Source: Plantactinospora sp. BC1 (lineage in GTDB: Bacteria; Actinomycetota; Actinomycetes; Mycobacteriales; Micromonosporaceae). Taken from it: a DNA stretch of 64,000 nt. Below, one piece after another: positions 34,268 through 42,869 of the stretch (the first letter of the stretch is position 1; each line of letters opens with the position of its first letter). A program made the position numbers and the translations under genes. The notes under the pieces were generated by a model, which did no database searches, was not told the DNA's origin, and was given only the letters and a program-made list of their open reading frames with translations. The stretch spans positions 1,860,001-1,924,000 of the forward strand of contig NZ_CP028158.1 in NCBI RefSeq assembly GCF_003030345.1. Reading direction: 5' to 3'.

Positions 34268-35329
34268 GACGTGCTCTCCGACGCCGTCACCGCCGTGCGT
34301 ACCGGTCGTCCACACTCCGCGCGGGTACGCCGGCCGGCCCCGTTCGGCGAGCGGTTCCCAGCGGTCGACGGAGCCGGCTTCCACGTCGTCGTGCAGGGTT
34401 CATGCTGGCTCCGGCCGCCGAACGGTGAGCCGTTGCGCCTCGGCGTCGGGGACGTGGTGTTCCTGCCGCGCGGCGCCGCCCACGCACTGGCCGACAGCCC
34501 GTCGACACCACTGGCCGACAGCCCGTCGACACCACTGGCCGACAGGCCGTCGACACCGCTGGCGGCGACCTTCGCCTCGTCGGCCGAGACGTCGCCGGAC
34601 GGGAACGGAGACACTCTAGGGCAGGCCGGTGGTCGGGGCCCGGAACGGCTCGGCCGGCAGCTGACCGGCGCGACCGGTGCCGAGACGGTTCTGCTCTGTG
34701 GCGCATACCTGCTGGACCGATCCCGCACCCATCCGCTGCTGCACGACCTGCCGGAGGTGGTCCACTTGCCGGCCCGGATCGAGCGGCACCCCGGACTGGC
34801 CGCCACGGTGGAACTACTCGGCGCCGAACTGCTTCAGCCCCGCCCCGGTGGCGACGCCATGCTCCCCGCGCTGTTGGACGTGCTGCTGTTGCAGATCCTG
34901 CGCGCCTGGTTCGCCGAGCGGGCCGACGACGACACCGCGACCGGCTGGGCGGCGGTGCTGCGCGATCCCGCGGTGGCCGCGGCGTTGCGGGCGGTCCACG
35001 GCGACCCTGGTCGACAGTGGACGGTCGGCGAACTCGCCGGCCGGGTCGCGCTCTCCCGGGCCGCGTTCGCCCGGCGCTTCAGCAGGCTGGTCGGCCGGCC
35101 GCCGCTGGCGTACCTGACCTGGTGGCGGATGACGCTCGCCGCCCGGCTGCTCCGGGACGGGGACGCACCGCTGGCCACGGTGGCCCGGCAGGTGGGCTAC
35201 GCCTCCGAGTTCGCCTTCGCCCACGCGTTCAAGCGGGAGTACGGGTCGGCTCCGGGGCGATTCCGCCGAGCCGCGCGTACGGAGGACGCAGCGACGGTGC
35301 CCCGGGCAGACCGAGCGGAGCCGACTTGA
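34265..35329 (+). CDS. AraC-family regulator with cupin sensor
   Basis: 354-residue regulator. The N-terminal cupin-type sensor (FHVVVQGSCWLRPPNGEPLRLGVGDVVFLPRGAAHAL) matches the AraC_binding group that usually controls an adjacent oxidoreductase. The C-terminal AraC DNA-binding domain has VGELAGRVALSRAAFARRFSRLVGRPPLAYL and LATVARQVGYASEFAFAHAFKREYG. Between them, residues about 75-98 are three LADSPSTP repeats from a 24-bp tandem duplication, which is atypical for the cupin. It is divergent from the saccharopine-like gene, its likely target. Confidence 0.9.
   Translation: MDVLSDAVTAVRTGRPHSARVRRPAPFGERFPAVDGAGFHVVVQGSCWLRPPNGEPLRLGVGDVVFLPRGAAHALADSPSTPLADSPSTPLADRPSTPLAATFASSAETSPDGNGDTLGQAGGRGPERLGRQLTGATGAETVLLCGAYLLDRSRTHPLLHDLPEVVHLPARIERHPGLAATVELLGAELLQPRPGGDAMLPALLDVLLLQILRAWFAERADDDTATGWAAVLRDPAVAAALRAVHGDPGRQWTVGELAGRVALSRAAFARRFSRLVGRPPLAYLTWWRMTLAARLLRDGDAPLATVARQVGYASEFAFAHAFKREYGSAPGRFRRAARTEDAATVPRADRAEPT
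34487..34558. repeat. 24-bp tandem repeat in the AraC gene
   Basis: Three units at 34487-34510, 34511-34534 and 34535-34558. The first two are identical and the third differs at two bases. Each encodes LADSPSTP (the last LADRPSTP), inserted within the sensor domain. Length changes keep the frame. Confidence 0.9.
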
Positions 35330-35337
35330 TCCGGCTC

Positions 35338-35370
35338 CCTCCGATGGCACGTCCCGTGATCCCGGAGGGT
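35338..35370. terminator. Weak hairpin between AraC and a convergent gene
   Basis: CCCTCCG (35338-35344) pairs with CGGAGGG (35364-35370) across a 19-base loop in the 116-base gap between convergent genes. Plausible but weak. Confidence 0.3.
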
Positions 35371-35445
35371 TCCAGGTCGCCTGCTGCTCCCGCTGACGTT
35401 GCCGGCGACACCGATGCCGCCCGGCCGACCGGCGCCGGAGCCTGC

Positions 35446-36051
35446 TCAGTCGGTCGCCTTCTCGACCCGGGGCCAGAGCCGGACCGCCCGGGTGGCGGCG
35501 TCGAGTATCAGCCGGCCGTCGACCTCCATCCGTGACTCGGGAATGCCGTATCCCGGCCACTCGCCGACGAACGTGACCGGTCCGGGCGGGGGCAGCGGCC
35601 AGACCCAGTAATGCGCCACGCGTCGCCGGTCGTCCGCCTCGGCGCCGCCGGGTACGAGCAACGGGCCGGCTGGCTCGGCGCCCAGCGGAGGGAAGGCGTC
35701 ACGGTCCAGGTTGGTGATGCTGCTCCCGTCGGCGAAATGCACACCCACGCGGAGGAATTCGGGCGGCAGGGTCCCACCGGCCCAGTACCCCATCGGATGG
35801 ATGCCGTGGTGTGCAAGGCCGGGGCGGCGATCCGGCGCCCGGAGCACGGCGGTCACGCTGAACTCGAAGCCGCCGGGGTACGCGAGCAGGCCGGTGATCG
35901 CGATCGCGGCGCTGTCGGTGTGTGCCAGCAGGCGATGCTCGGCCACGACGCCCGGAAACACGGCCTCGGGCTTCATCCACGCCGGACGGGGCGGCGCGGC
36001 CGGTTCCGGTTGTGGATCCAGCGCGGCGATCGGACGGTCGAAGAAACCCAT
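35446..36051 (-). CDS. Hypothetical protein
   Basis: 201-residue soluble protein starting at ATG 36051 (MGFFDRPIAALDPQ). The longer frame upstream overlaps the divergent molybdenum-enzyme gene and is not credible. It looks beta-rich, with segments such as AIAITGLLAYPGGFEFSVTAV, GVHFADGSSITNLDRDAF and VAHYWVWPLPPPGPVTFV. No signal peptide or membrane helix is visible, and I do not recognise the family. It is convergent with AraC and divergent from the Mo-enzyme operon. Confidence 0.65.
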   Translation of the reverse strand: MGFFDRPIAALDPQPEPAAPPRPAWMKPEAVFPGVVAEHRLLAHTDSAAIAITGLLAYPGGFEFSVTAVLRAPDRRPGLAHHGIHPMGYWAGGTLPPEFLRVGVHFADGSSITNLDRDAFPPLGAEPAGPLLVPGGAEADDRRRVAHYWVWPLPPPGPVTFVGEWPGYGIPESRMEVDGRLILDAATRAVRLWPRVEKATD

Positions 36052-36202
36052 ACCGGCCACCTTCGCACAATCCGATCCGCAGCCGGCGGCCCGGCGGAGG
36101 CCGAGTTGACGTCCGCCCCGACGTAGGCGAGGCTGCTGCAACCGATTGTGGATCATCGTCCCGAGGTGTGCGGGACAGCCGAGACGCCGGGAAGCCTGGG
36201 AC

Positions 36203-36787
36203 ATGGAACAGACATTCGAGTTGACCGTCAACGGCGAACGCCGGAAGGTCGACGCCGACGCCGACAGCTCCCTGCTGCACGTGCTGCGCGAGGTGCTCGG
36301 CCTCAAGGGCTCCCGGTTCGGCTGCGGCCAGGGCCTCTGCGGCGCCTGCTTCGTCCTGTTGGACGGCCGACCCGCGCCGTCCTGCGACGCTCCACTCCGG
36401 TCGGTCGCCGGCCGGGCGGTCACCACCGTCGAAGGGCTGGCCGACGGCGACGTACCGCATCCGGTGCAGCGGGCGTTCCTCGACGAGCAGGCCGCACAGT
36501 GCGGGTACTGCGTCTCGGGGATCCTGGTCAGCGCGGCCGCACTGCTCGCCGCGCAGCCGCGGCCGGACGAGGCGACGGTCGCCGCCGCGCTCGACCGGCA
36601 CCTGTGCCGCTGCGGTGCCCAGCGGCGGATGATCCGCGCCGTGCTCCGGGCCGGGCAGTCCATGGTCGACGGCTCCGCCGCGAACGGGACCAGCACCAGC
36701 CAGGCAGGCAGGGGTGACGCCGGTGGCACCGGGGCGGATCCTGCTGACCGGGGCGACGGGGTGGCGGCAACGGCGGTCGAGCGATGA
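36203..36787 (+). CDS. 2Fe-2S subunit of a xanthine dehydrogenase-family hydroxylase
   Basis: 194-residue iron-sulfur subunit. The plant-type [2Fe-2S] ligands are in GSRFGCGQGLCGACFVLLDG with a further Cys in PAPSCDAPLRS. The second cluster is AAQCGYCVSGIL and HLCRCGAQRRM. ATG 36203 gives the standard start (FELTVNGERRKVDADADSSLLHVLR follows). It transfers electrons from the Mo site to an acceptor. The last 40 residues are a Gly/Ala-rich tail. Its stop overlaps the large-subunit start by four bases. Confidence 0.92.
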   Translation: MEQTFELTVNGERRKVDADADSSLLHVLREVLGLKGSRFGCGQGLCGACFVLLDGRPAPSCDAPLRSVAGRAVTTVEGLADGDVPHPVQRAFLDEQAAQCGYCVSGILVSAAALLAAQPRPDEATVAAALDRHLCRCGAQRRMIRAVLRAGQSMVDGSAANGTSTSQAGRGDAGGTGADPADRGDGVAATAVER

Positions 36788-38988
36788 TTGTCGACGGGAA
36801 CGGCGGCCCAACGGTGAACGCCGACGGTCCGGCGGTCAGCCGCGACCTGCCACCGCTGCCCCGAGGGGTGGTGGCCAATCCACGGCTCGCCCGCTGGATC
36901 ACCGTGCACCCGGACGGCACCGTCACGGTCCGGGTCGGCAAGGTCGAACTCGGGCAGGGCATCCTCACCGCGCTGGCCCAGATCGCCGCCGACGAACTCG
37001 ACGTCGACCTCGCCGCCGTCCGGATGGCAGCGGCCAGCACCGCCGAGGGGCCCGACGAGGGACTCACCGCCGGCAGCCTCTCCGTCGCCGACTCCGGCGC
37101 CGCGCTCCGCCAGGTATGTGCCGAGGTACGGGCGCTCTTCGTCGCCGAGGCGGTGCTGACCCTGCCCCTCGATCCGCAGACCGTCACGGTCCAGGAGGGT
37201 GTGATCACCGGTGCGGCCGGTGCCCGACGCACCTGCTACGGCGAGCTGGCCGACCGGGTCGACCTGGACCGGGAGGCGACCGGGGCGGTCCGGCCGAAGC
37301 CGGCGCAGCAGGCCCGCTGGGTGGGCACCAGCGTGCCCCGGCTGGACCTGCCCGACAAGCTCGCCGGCCGGCCACGCTTCATCCAGGACCTCGCACTGCC
37401 CGGGCAGCTCTCCGGCCGAGTGGTGCGGCCGCCGTCACCGGCGGCGACCCTGGTCGAGGTCGACACCGCCGCCGCCCGGCGGCTGCCCGGAGTGCAGGCG
37501 GTGATCCGGGACGGCGACTTCCTCGGCGTGGTCGCCGAGGGCGAGGCGAACGCCGAACGGGCCGCCTCGGCACTGGCCGACGCGGCGCGCTGGCACGAGG
37601 AGCCGACCCTGCCGGACGAGGACGACATCTCCACCTTCCTGCGCGAGGGTCCGGCCGAGTCGATCCCGGTACCCGAGCCCGGTGGCGCCGCCCGGCCGGA
37701 CGTACCGGCGGGGCAGGCCGGCGGAGCGGTCGTCCGGCGGTTGCGGGCGAGCTACAGCCGGCCGTTCCTGGCCCACGCGTCGATGGCGCCGAGCTGCGCT
37801 GCCGCCCGCTGGGCCGAGGACGGTACGGCGGTCGCCGTCTGGAGCCACAGCCAGGGCATCCACGGGCTGGGTCGGGCGATCGGCGCGGCCCTGGGATTCG
37901 ACGCCGACCGGGTCGACGTGCGACACGTCGAGAGCGCCGGCAGCTACGGGCACAACGGCGCGGACGATGCCGCCTTCGACGCCGTACTGCTCGCCCGGGC
38001 GGTTCCCGGCCGGCCCGTGCACGTGCGGTGGAGCCGCCGAGACGAGCTGACCTGGGCACCGTTCGGCTCGGCGATGGTGGCCGAGGTCCAGGCCGGTGTC
38101 GGCACCGACGGTACGGTGCTGACCTGGAGCTACGACGTGTGGAGTCAGGGGCACACGGCCCGGCCCGGTTACGCCGGCAGCCCCGGTCTGCTCGCCGCCA
38201 CGCACCGGGACCGGTCCCGCCCGACGCCACCGGCGGCCGATCCACCGGCCTGGGGCGGTGGCGGGACGACCCGCAACGCCTGGCCGATCTACACCTTCCC
38301 GGAGCGCCGGATCCACGGCCACCGGGCGCTGCGGACCGCACTGCGCTCCTCGTCGCTGCGCTCGCTCGGCGCGTTCACCAACGTCTTCGCCATCGAGTCC
38401 TTCATGGACGAACTGGCCCTGGCCGCCGGTACGGACCCGGTGGCGTACCGGCTGGCCCAGCTCGCCGACCCCCGGGCCCGGGAGGTGCTCTCGACCGCCG
38501 CCGAACTCGGCGGCTGGCAGCGACGCGGCACCGAGGAGAGCGTCGGCTACGGCATCGGCTTCGCCCGCTACAAGGACCGGGGTGCGTACTGCGCGGTGCT
38601 GGCGGAGGTGGAGACCCTGCACGAGGTACGGGTACGCCGGCTGACGCTGGTCGTGGACGTGGGTCGGGTGGTCAACCCGGACGGGGTCCGCAACCAGATC
38701 GAGGGCGGTGCCGTCCAGGCGACCAGTTGGACGCTGAAGGAACGGGTCCGGTTCGACCGCTGGCGGGTCACCAGCGCGGACTGGGAGAGCTATCCGATCC
38801 TGCGGTTCGGTGAGGTGCCGCAGGTCGACGTACACCTGGTGGATCGCCCGTCGGAGCCGTCGGTCGGCGCGGGCGAGGCGGCCCAGGGTCCGACGGCGGC
38901 CGCCATCGCCAACGCGGTCGCGGACGCGCTCTCGGTCCGGGTACGCGACCTGCCGATCACCGCCGACCGCATCGTCGCCGCCCTCTAG
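36784..38988 (+). CDS. Molybdopterin-binding large subunit, xanthine dehydrogenase family
   Basis: 734-residue molybdenum hydroxylase subunit. Family landmarks: VRVGKVELGQGILTALAQIAADELDVD near the N-terminus, VGTSVPRLDLPDKLAGRPRFIQDLALPGQL, FLAHASMAPSCAAARW, and VGAGEAAQGPTAAAIANAVADAL near the end, with the conserved catalytic Glu. There is no FAD-binding (CoxM) subunit, so the operon is of the two-subunit type known from isoquinoline 1-oxidoreductase and some aldehyde oxidases. The acceptor is probably a quinone or cytochrome. The substrate is unknown, and no XdhC-like maturation gene is adjacent. Confidence 0.9.
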   Translation: MIVDGNGGPTVNADGPAVSRDLPPLPRGVVANPRLARWITVHPDGTVTVRVGKVELGQGILTALAQIAADELDVDLAAVRMAAASTAEGPDEGLTAGSLSVADSGAALRQVCAEVRALFVAEAVLTLPLDPQTVTVQEGVITGAAGARRTCYGELADRVDLDREATGAVRPKPAQQARWVGTSVPRLDLPDKLAGRPRFIQDLALPGQLSGRVVRPPSPAATLVEVDTAAARRLPGVQAVIRDGDFLGVVAEGEANAERAASALADAARWHEEPTLPDEDDISTFLREGPAESIPVPEPGGAARPDVPAGQAGGAVVRRLRASYSRPFLAHASMAPSCAAARWAEDGTAVAVWSHSQGIHGLGRAIGAALGFDADRVDVRHVESAGSYGHNGADDAAFDAVLLARAVPGRPVHVRWSRRDELTWAPFGSAMVAEVQAGVGTDGTVLTWSYDVWSQGHTARPGYAGSPGLLAATHRDRSRPTPPAADPPAWGGGGTTRNAWPIYTFPERRIHGHRALRTALRSSSLRSLGAFTNVFAIESFMDELALAAGTDPVAYRLAQLADPRAREVLSTAAELGGWQRRGTEESVGYGIGFARYKDRGAYCAVLAEVETLHEVRVRRLTLVVDVGRVVNPDGVRNQIEGGAVQATSWTLKERVRFDRWRVTSADWESYPILRFGEVPQVDVHLVDRPSEPSVGAGEAAQGPTAAAIANAVADALSVRVRDLPITADRIVAAL

Positions 38989-39095
38989 CCAGCGAACCGT
39001 CGGCCGCTCCGTGGTGGCGAGCACTGCGTGGGCAAGGGCTTTCCTGACCGGGCGGCTTCGCACCTCCTGTGCGACTGCCGCAGCCGGCGGATCGA

Positions 39096-39110
39096 TAGCC
39101 TTCGGTCATG
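39096..39110 (+). promoter_or_regulatory. Leaderless-type -10 box for a hypothetical gene
   Basis: TAGCCT at 39096-39101, six bases, then ATG at 39108. No ribosome site. A small hairpin (TCGCAC/GTGCGA, 39058-39074) upstream may terminate the Mo-enzyme transcript. Confidence 0.45.
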
Positions 39111-39548
39111 CGAGGCTCGCGGGAAGACGACGGTTCGGCCGAACTCGACGACGTCGAGCGCCGGCTACGCGCGATCCGGGACGACCCGGAGAAGTCGACG
39201 ACGCTCCGGGAACTGGCCCACTACCAGCTTGAGCGGATCGCCGCGCTGCGGGCCGCCCGCACCGGCATCGGCACCGGTACCCCCGCCGTGACGGTGGACC
39301 GGCTCGGCCCGTTCCGGTTCTCGGCGATGCCCGCGACCGGCCTCGTCAGCATCGAGATCGACCGTGCGGACGACCTCGCTCCGCTGGTGGCGGTCGTCTC
39401 GGCCGACGAGATCCGCCAGTTGATGCCGCTGTTCCAGCACGTCCGGGACCATGCCGCGCGCGGCGAGTCGACCCGGATCGACGTCCGGGAGGCGTTCCTC
39501 GAACTCCTCGGCCACGATCCGTTCGACGACCAGCTCGACGAGCGCTGA
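39108..39548 (+). CDS. Hypothetical protein
   Basis: 146-residue acidic soluble protein. The N-terminal half is helical and charged (DDVERRLRAIRDDPEKSTTLRELAHYQLERIAALRAAR). The second half is mixed, with LVSIEIDRADDLAPLVAVVSADEIRQLMPLF and a C-terminal EAFLELLGHDPFDDQLDER. There is no signal peptide, membrane helix or cysteine cluster. The family is not recognised. Codon use is like its neighbours, so it is a genuine gene. Confidence 0.65.
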   Translation: MRGSREDDGSAELDDVERRLRAIRDDPEKSTTLRELAHYQLERIAALRAARTGIGTGTPAVTVDRLGPFRFSAMPATGLVSIEIDRADDLAPLVAVVSADEIRQLMPLFQHVRDHAARGESTRIDVREAFLELLGHDPFDDQLDER

Positions 39549-39604
39549 CGGCCGACCGGCGCAGGCGTGCCGACACCTTCCCCAGCCGTGCCGCCACCCG
39601 TCCG

Positions 39605-39787
39605 CTATCCGCGCGCGGCGCCGACCCGGTACTGGTGCGGGCTGACGCCCCGTTCCCGCTTGAAGGCCGTACTCAGGGCGAACGGGCTGCCGTAGCCGAC
39701 CCGTCGGGCCACCGAGGCGACGGTGCTGTCCGGCTCCCGCAGCAGGTCGGCCGCGAGCGCCAGCCGCCAGCCGGTCAGGTAGGTTGG
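39605..39787 (-). pseudogene. C-terminal remnant of an AraC-family regulator
   Basis: The minus strand reads (APT)YLTGWRLALAADLLREPDS, then TVASVARRVGYGSPFALSTA, then FKRERGVSPHQYRVGAARG and a stop (TAG, 39607-39605). This is the last 60 residues of an AraC HTH domain, complete to its natural end but with no start. The frame stops abruptly near 39787, where plus-strand NmrA-like coding begins. About 250 residues of a normal regulator are missing. Confidence 0.8.
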
Positions 39788-40209
39788 CGCCGCTGCGCGA
39801 GGGCGAACTCGTGCTGCCGGTCGGTGACGTTGGAGAGCCCTTCGTCGACGCCGACGACATCGCCGAGGTGGCCGAGGCGGCGCTGACCGGGGACGGTCAC
39901 GTCGGCCAGCTCTACGAGCTGACCGGCCCCCGGCTGTTGACCTTCGCCGAGGCCGTCGCCGAGATCGCCGGGGCGGCCGGCCGGGAGATCCGGTTCCGGA
40001 CGATCCCGGTCGAGGAGTACGCCGCGATGCTGGCGGAGCAGAAGTTGCCGGCGGAGGTGGCCGCGCTGTTGACGTACCTCTTCGTGGAGGTGCTGGACGG
40101 GCGCAACGCGCGACTGGCCGACGGGGTGTCGCGGGCGCTCGGCCGCGAGCCCCGGGACTTCCGCGACTTCGCCCGGCGTGCCGCCGCGACCGGCATCTGG
40201 TCCGGGTGA
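39784..40209 (+). pseudogene. C-terminal remnant of an NmrA-like NAD(P)-binding protein
   Basis: About 141 residues beginning PLREGELVLPVGDVGEPFVD (after an incidental TTG at 39784) and ending at 40209. The segment VDADDIAEVAEAALTGDGHVG and GQLYELTGPRLLTFAEAVAE correspond to the C-terminal half of NmrA/NAD(P)H azoreductase-like proteins of roughly 280 residues. The N-terminal Rossmann half, with its GxxGxxG motif, is absent. It abuts the AraC remnant head to head. An intact ancestor would have been a divergent regulator-reductase pair from which both N-termini were deleted. Confidence 0.75.
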
Positions 40210-40211
40210 CG

Positions 40212-40253
40212 CCCCACCCCGGCCCGGACCGCGCACCCCGGGCCGGGGTGGGG
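40212..40253. terminator. Strong bidirectional hairpin terminator
   Basis: 40212-40227 (CCCCACCCCGGCCCGG) and 40238-40253 form a perfect 16-bp GC stem around a 10-base loop. It lies two bases after the NmrA remnant and four bases before the end of the MFS gene. Confidence 0.75.
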
Positions 40254-40256
40254 TGG

Positions 40257-41663
40257 TCAGACCCGGACGACCGGCTCCGGGGTGACGGGGTCGGCCGGAT
40301 CGGCCGGCCCCGCCGCCGGACCGACCGGCTCTGCCGGTGCGTCGACCAGCTCTGCCGGTATCTCGACCGGCTCCGTCGGTGCGTCGAGCGGGTGCGCCAG
40401 TTCGTCCTGCGGCATCCGGGCCAGCACGATCGCCAGCCCGGCGAGCACGGCGGGCAGCAGTCCGGCGAGCGCGAACGTCGTACCGAGGCCGATGCCGGCG
40501 CTGACCGGGCCGGCGATGGCCATCGACAGCGGCATGAAGACCAGCGAGACGAAGAAGTCGAGGCTGGAGACCCGGCCGAGCATGTGCGGCGGAACCCGGC
40601 GCTGGAGCAGGGTGCCCCAGATGACCATCGGGGCGGAGAAGCAGATCCCGACGGCGAAGACCGCCAGGGCGATCAACCAGACCTGGCTGGCGATGCCGAC
40701 CACGGCCAGCGGCAGGCAGCCCAGGCCCCAGAGGAGGTTCATGATGGTCAGGTAGCGCCGGGGCATCCGGAACGCGGCCATTCCCAGCGAGCCGATCGCG
40801 CCGCCGATGCCGAACGCGGCCATCACCAACGCGTGGTCGCCGGGCCCGCCACCGGCCCGATCCTTGACCACGAACGGGATCAGCACCTCGATCGGCCCCA
40901 TGATCAGCAGGATCAGGACGGAGGCGTAGAGGAGCGTGGCGAGCAGCCAGGGAGTACGGCCCATGTAGGTGAAGCCGTCCCGCAGGTCGATCAGCGTCGA
41001 GCGGACCGGGTGGGCCGCCGGGGCGGCCTGGTCGTGCCGCAGCGGCACCGGACGCAGCGCCAGCAGGAACGCCACACCGGCGACCTCCAGCGCGGTCACC
41101 ACCAGCAGCGCGGCGCCGGGTGACCAGGCGGCGATCAGCACGCTGGCCAGGGCCGGGCCGGCGGCCTGCATGATCGTCGGCCGCAGCATCCCCTCGACAC
41201 CGTTGGCCGGCATCAGGTCCTCGGGCGGCAGGATCGAGGGGAGCAGTGCCGAATATGCCGGGAAGTGGAAGCCGTTGCCGACCCCGATCAGCAGTGCCAC
41301 CGCCGCGAGCTGCCACAGCCGGAGCTGGTCGGTCACGGCCAGCAGCGAGACCAGACCGATCGCGACCGTCCGGCCGCCGGCCACCGCCAGCAGGATGCGG
41401 CGCTGCGGGACGCGGTCCGCCAGTACCCCACCGAGCAGCGTGGTGAGCAGCATGCCGACCGCCATCGCGGCGGAGACGAAGGAGAGTTCGCCGGGCCCGC
41501 CGTCCATCTCGATGACCTGCCAGACGACGGCGATCATCCACACCCCGGCGGCGAAGAGCGACATCGTCAGGGCACCGGCGAGGAGCTGGTATTGCCCGTT
41601 GCGGAACGGGCGCAGCGGCCCGCGCAGCCAGCCCGGTCGGCTCTCCCCCGTGGCGCTGTCCAT
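40257..41663 (-). CDS. MFS exporter
   Basis: 468-residue major facilitator with about 12 helices. It has the motif-A-like loop GGVLADRVPQRRILLAVAGGRT between helices 2 and 3, and a related PRRYLTIMNLLWGLGCL in the second half. The layout resembles the DHA3/enterobactin-exporter branch (MFS_3), which exports siderophores or drugs. ATG 41663 follows GAGGGGG at good spacing. The cytoplasmic C-terminus is a Pro/Ala/Glu-rich tail of 60 residues (DAPTEPVEIPAELVDAPAEP). No regulator is adjacent. Confidence 0.88.
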   Translation of the reverse strand: MDSATGESRPGWLRGPLRPFRNGQYQLLAGALTMSLFAAGVWMIAVVWQVIEMDGGPGELSFVSAAMAVGMLLTTLLGGVLADRVPQRRILLAVAGGRTVAIGLVSLLAVTDQLRLWQLAAVALLIGVGNGFHFPAYSALLPSILPPEDLMPANGVEGMLRPTIMQAAGPALASVLIAAWSPGAALLVVTALEVAGVAFLLALRPVPLRHDQAAPAAHPVRSTLIDLRDGFTYMGRTPWLLATLLYASVLILLIMGPIEVLIPFVVKDRAGGGPGDHALVMAAFGIGGAIGSLGMAAFRMPRRYLTIMNLLWGLGCLPLAVVGIASQVWLIALAVFAVGICFSAPMVIWGTLLQRRVPPHMLGRVSSLDFFVSLVFMPLSMAIAGPVSAGIGLGTTFALAGLLPAVLAGLAIVLARMPQDELAHPLDAPTEPVEIPAELVDAPAEPVGPAAGPADPADPVTPEPVVRV

Positions 41664-41887
41664 CGCCCGTCCCCCTCGTGTCACAACCGCTCGATAATGT
41701 CACGGCCCGAACCCGCCGGACCCGTTACCGTCCGGGCCGACGGACCGGCCTCGGGTCCCCCGATCGGAGCCCGCGCCATTGTCGTCGGCACCCCCGACAT
41801 TTTCCGGGCCGAAGCGCGCGGGGCGGGCACCCGGCGAACCCGGCGCGGGGCGAGACCATGGATCAAAGGATGTAGCGACGAATCGTC

Positions 41888-42790
41888 ATGGCGGGCGAGG
41901 AGAACGGCCGACCCGGTCGGCACGCTGGCACCATGCCCAGACGGATCCTCACCGGTATCGGTGTCGCGCTGCTGATCGCCGCCCCGGCCGCACTGGCACT
42001 CTTCGACGGAGCGGAGGTGCGGACCTCCGCCGACGCCGAGGCGCCGGCCAAGCCGCTGGCCGGGATCGTCGCCGCCACCCTGGTCGGCCTGCTGCTGGTC
42101 CGGCTCGTCCCGCTCCGGCTACCGGCGATGCCGGCCGCCGGGGCCGCCGAGCGGCCCGCACTCGGCCGGCAGGCGACCGGGCTGGTCGGGATCGCCCTGC
42201 TGCTCCCCGCCGTGGTGCTCGCCGTCGACCCCGGCATCTGGTACGCGCCGATCAAGCTCCTGCTCTTCTTCGGCGGCGCCGCGCTGGTGCTGAGGTGCTG
42301 GCCGACGCAGTGGCGGGGCGGCCGGGAACACCGACGCGCCCTGCCGAGCCGCTGGTACTGGCTCGGCCCGCTCCCCGCCCTGGTCGGCTGGGCGTACCTG
42401 CTCTACTACAGCCCGCTCGCCGGCAGTCAGGACATGTCGGGCTACCGCCAGTACGACCGGGTCTACCTGCTCGCCGCCACCCTGCTGACCTTCGTCACCG
42501 CGAGCCTCGCCGAGGAGATCTTCTACCGGGCGCTGTTGCAGACCCGCCTGGAGGCGCTGTACGGACGCTGGCCCGCGATCGTCGCCACCTCGCTGCTCTT
42601 CGCTCTCATGCACGTGCACCGGATCGGCGACGGTCCACTGTGGGAGATGGTAGCGGTGATGCTCGCCTGGAACGGAGGATTCGGCCTCCTCGCCGGCTAT
42701 CTCTGGGCCCGCCACCGCAACATCTGGGCCATCTTCGCACTGCACACCGCGGTCAACTCGCTGAGCCTGCTGCCGCTGCTGCTCGGCTGA
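41888..42790 (+). CDS. CPBP-family intramembrane metalloprotease
   Basis: Up to 300 residues with about eight helices. The CPBP (Abi) motifs are present: SLAEEIFYRALLQTRLEALYG near residue 207 (EExxxR), SLLFALMHVHRIGDGP (the metal-binding His), and LHTAVNSLSLLPLL (the final His/Asn motif). Members process prenylated proteins or act in bacteriocin immunity. The start is uncertain: ATG 41888 has a distant GGATG, and ATG 41933 (MPRRILTGIG) is just before the first helix. Neither has a clear ribosome site. Confidence 0.8.
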   Translation: MAGEENGRPGRHAGTMPRRILTGIGVALLIAAPAALALFDGAEVRTSADAEAPAKPLAGIVAATLVGLLLVRLVPLRLPAMPAAGAAERPALGRQATGLVGIALLLPAVVLAVDPGIWYAPIKLLLFFGGAALVLRCWPTQWRGGREHRRALPSRWYWLGPLPALVGWAYLLYYSPLAGSQDMSGYRQYDRVYLLAATLLTFVTASLAEEIFYRALLQTRLEALYGRWPAIVATSLLFALMHVHRIGDGPLWEMVAVMLAWNGGFGLLAGYLWARHRNIWAIFALHTAVNSLSLLPLLLG

Positions 42791-42812
42791 GCGACCGGGC
42801 GGCGGTCGGATC

Positions 42813-42834
42813 GGGGCACCCTGATCCGTGCCCC
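42813..42834. terminator. Hairpin between convergent genes
   Basis: GGGGCAC (42813-42819) and GTGCCCC (42828-42834) form a perfect 7-bp stem with an 8-base loop, midway between the protease and the GH43 gene, which converge. Confidence 0.5.
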
Positions 42835-42869
42835 GCAGCGGTGGCGGGAGCCGGAGCGGTCGTCGGCGG

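Noticed and set aside
35446..36909. 487-codon frame for the hypothetical protein at 35446
   Set aside because: The upstream 286 codons run antisense through the 2Fe-2S subunit gene and look like a shadow. The protein-like part begins at ATG 36051.
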